From positions 1 through 34,707 of the forward strand of contig JANWHL010000016.1 in NCBI GenBank assembly GCA_025450405.1: a DNA stretch of 34,707 nucleotides, read 5' to 3'. The notes under the pieces are model-generated. The model was not told the DNA's origin. It saw only the letters and a list, made by a program, of their open reading frames with translations, and did no database searches. Positions within the stretch are counted from its first letter, which is position 1. The number at the start of each line of letters is the position of its first letter. Below are positions 33,286 to 34,707 of the stretch, piece after piece. Source of the DNA: Ktedonobacterales bacterium (GTDB lineage: Bacteria; Chloroflexota; Ktedonobacteria; Ktedonobacterales; JADMIN01). Position numbers and translations under genes: made by a program.

Positions 33286-33867
33286 ATGGGCAAACGCGCC
33301 GGGAGCCGACTGAGAGACGTCCGCGCGCATCCACGGGGCCGTCGGCGATGGCCGCTGGCCGTCGTCACCGCCGTAGTGGGCTTGATGATGTGTCTCGTCC
33401 TCGTTGGATGCGGCCTGGCAGCCGGCGCCAACCAGACCACCCCATCGCCGACCGCCGGCGCCACCACATTGACGAGTGTGAGCGGACCGCTGACACTCAG
33501 CGTGGCGCATCAGCCAGGGTCGCATGGGCTGACGATTACGGTGACGCTCGCCAACACCACCGCCGTGCCCCTGACCTATCTCGGTGGCTGCCAGCAACCC
33601 TACGTGGTGCGTCTACTCGACGGTGCCGGCACCAAGCACCTCCAATGGCCGCGGCCGCCGCGCTGCTACGCCATTACCACGGTGACGCTCGATCCAGGCA
33701 AAGCGGTGACGTTTCCGGTGGTGAGCACCGACCACCTGGCCAATGCCTCGGGCTCCGCGCTCACGGCAGGAACCTACACGGTATCGGCCACCATCAACCT
33801 GACGGGATACAACGGCGCCGGCCCGAGCAGCTTCACCACCCAGGTTCGGCTCACCTGGACTGGGTGA
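33286..33867 (+). CDS. Small secreted lipoprotein with an immunoglobulin-like / BsuPI-like domain
   Basis: The 193-residue product has a basic start, the hydrophobic core PLAVVTAVVGLMMCLVLVG and the lipobox LVGC, so it is lipid-anchored outside the membrane. A Thr/Ser/Pro linker follows, then one beta-sandwich-like domain with GLTITVTLANTTAVPLTYL, the pair of Cys in GGCQQPY and PRCYAIT, and an AGTYTVSATIN strand near the end. This resembles the proteinase-inhibitor BsuPI-type fold, but the match is weak. ATG at 33286 has GGGAG 5 bases upstream; ATG at 33220 with GAGGGAG is also good but would give a 60-residue leader. Function unknown. Confidence 0.68.
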   Translation: MGKRAGSRLRDVRAHPRGRRRWPLAVVTAVVGLMMCLVLVGCGLAAGANQTTPSPTAGATTLTSVSGPLTLSVAHQPGSHGLTITVTLANTTAVPLTYLGGCQQPYVVRLLDGAGTKHLQWPRPPRCYAITTVTLDPGKAVTFPVVSTDHLANASGSALTAGTYTVSATINLTGYNGAGPSSFTTQVRLTWTG

Positions 33868-34707
33868 GCGCGCCCTGTTGCGCCGCCACCGCGAGGAAGG
33901 CCCTCGACAGGCGCCTACCGGCCAACCCATCAGCTCCACGGCCGCGACGAATCACCCGGCCGCGTCTCCGGCATCCTCGCGGAACCTGACTCACGGTATC
34001 CGACGGGCTGGCCGGCCCGTGACCTCGTCGGCGACCATCGCGGTCTATCACCATCCACGATCGCAGGTACCCAGCGGTCTTCAGCCGCCTGAAGCCAGGA
34101 CGCTGAAGCCAGGCGGCTGAAGACGCGACGGGCGGCTAAATTCTATGGCGGCGGGCCGCCCGTAAGATCGCGGAAACTGGGTGCGACCAAGGGCGAGCGC
34201 GGCAGCCAAGGGCGAGCGCGGAGGTACAGCAAGGAGGCGCTCTGAAGGACGCGGCGAATCCGCTGGGCACGGAGGCAGGTGGGGCGTGGGGGACCAAGCC
34301 CGGTACGAGGAGGACTAATCCCGGCACGAGGGGCGAAGCGATGTAGGCGGGTGCGGCGGACAATCTCGGCGGCGCCCAGCGGCGAGCATGGCGGCCAAGG
34401 GCGGGCGGATCGTGGGGGCGAGGATGCGGAATTGAAGTTCCGCGTGTCATCCTGAGCGTCGAGGACCGCGTGCGGGCCACGGGCTATTTTCGAGGGAGTC
34501 CTCGCTGGCGAGGAGGCAATGGCTGGGGGCGGCACGGCGGCACAACTATTGGGCGACTTTCGGGAGAATCCTGAGCTTCGGCGGCTTGTGGGGGCGGCGG
34601 ACGAGAGGAGTTGGGGAGAGACCGCGGCTCAACCGTGGGACTATATTCGAGGGAAACAGACGCCCCTCAGCGCCGCCGGGGACGATGGCGAGTGTGTGGC
34701 CCAAGCG
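33868..34707. repeat. Gene-free 840-base tail with inverted and direct repeats
   Basis: No gene is recognised here. At 34077-34124 two perfectly complementary 15-base arms (GTCTTCAGCCGCCTG and its reverse complement) flank an 18-base centre, and GGCGGCTGAAGACGCG within it is shared with 1583 and 30356. CCAAGGGCGAGCGCGG is repeated exactly at 34187-34202 and 34206-34221, with a variant at 34394. CCCGG(T/C)ACGAGG recurs at 34299 and 34320. ATCCTGAGC recurs at 34449 and 34568, and a CTAT(T/A)TTCGAGGGA block at 34484 and 34641, so a degenerate duplicated unit spans about 34449-34660. A 7-bp hairpin (TCCTCGC-TG-GCGAGGA) is at 34499-34514. It may be the leader of a gene beyond the window. Confidence 0.6.

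Noticed and set aside
34430..34530. T-box leader suggested by GAGGACCGCG
   Set aside because: The TGG-ACCGCG core is incomplete, and I see no stem I motifs or terminator with U-tract.

Overview
The window is high-GC bacterial DNA with frequent GTG and TTG starts and strong GGAGG-type ribosome binding sites. It carries an F420-type luciferase-like oxidoreductase, HTH-NB-ARC-TPR and HTH-NACHT-HEAT regulators, and a tig / clpX / lon block. This mix suggests a Chloroflexota lineage (Thermomicrobia-like), but that is inference, because no rRNA or other taxonomic marker is present. No insertion sequence, prophage or convincing CRISPR array is visible.

Layout, left to right. (1) 1-1549: a minus-strand pair, the 5' end of an anthraniloyl-CoA/salicylyl-CoA-type flavin monooxygenase preceded by an LLM-class oxidoreductase with a GTGA overlap, divergent from a small cupin gene across a 76-bp region holding a perfect 14-bp palindrome. 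(2) 1550-5956: repeat-rich leader DNA, then a molybdate/tungstate ABC operon (binding lipoprotein, permease, ATPase) whose last gene is a PadR-family regulator overlapping the ATPase gene. (3) 6110-8277: mntH and mntR on the minus strand, with a clear promoter and a dyad over the start site. (4) 8477-11484: a GIY-YIG-like small protein and a large XRE-NB-ARC-TPR regulator. (5) 11796-14728: a DUF3237-like protein, an NmrA-type NAD(P)-binding protein and a convergent Baeyer-Villiger-type monooxygenase. (6) 14858-19423: the most unusual part, an XRE-NACHT-HEAT STAND protein of 1040 residues followed on the same strand by a protein joining an HD phosphohydrolase domain to a ParB-like C-terminus. 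(7) 19908-21632: a short exported peptide gene, a perfect 17-bp hairpin, and a TPR protein. (8) 21868-23532: a GH20 family exo-hexosaminidase. (9) 23704-30165: tRNA-Leu(UAG), trigger factor, ClpX (no clpP between them) and Lon. (10) 30166-34707: dispersed hairpin repeats, an arsB-like gene broken by a nonsense codon and fused by deletion to the tail of a universal stress protein gene, a coupled hypothetical gene, a GH76-like protein, a lipoprotein, and about 840 bases of repeat-bearing DNA without a recognisable gene.

Functionally the window mixes housekeeping proteostasis (tig, clpX, lon), metal uptake (Mo/W and Mn), carbohydrate hydrolysis, and several signal-sensing NTPase/TPR proteins. 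The best candidate for an undescribed system is the NACHT-HEAT plus HD-ParB pair at 14858-19423. The second is the exported-peptide plus TPR pair at 19908-21632. Both are read from domain architecture and gene order only, and no function is demonstrated.
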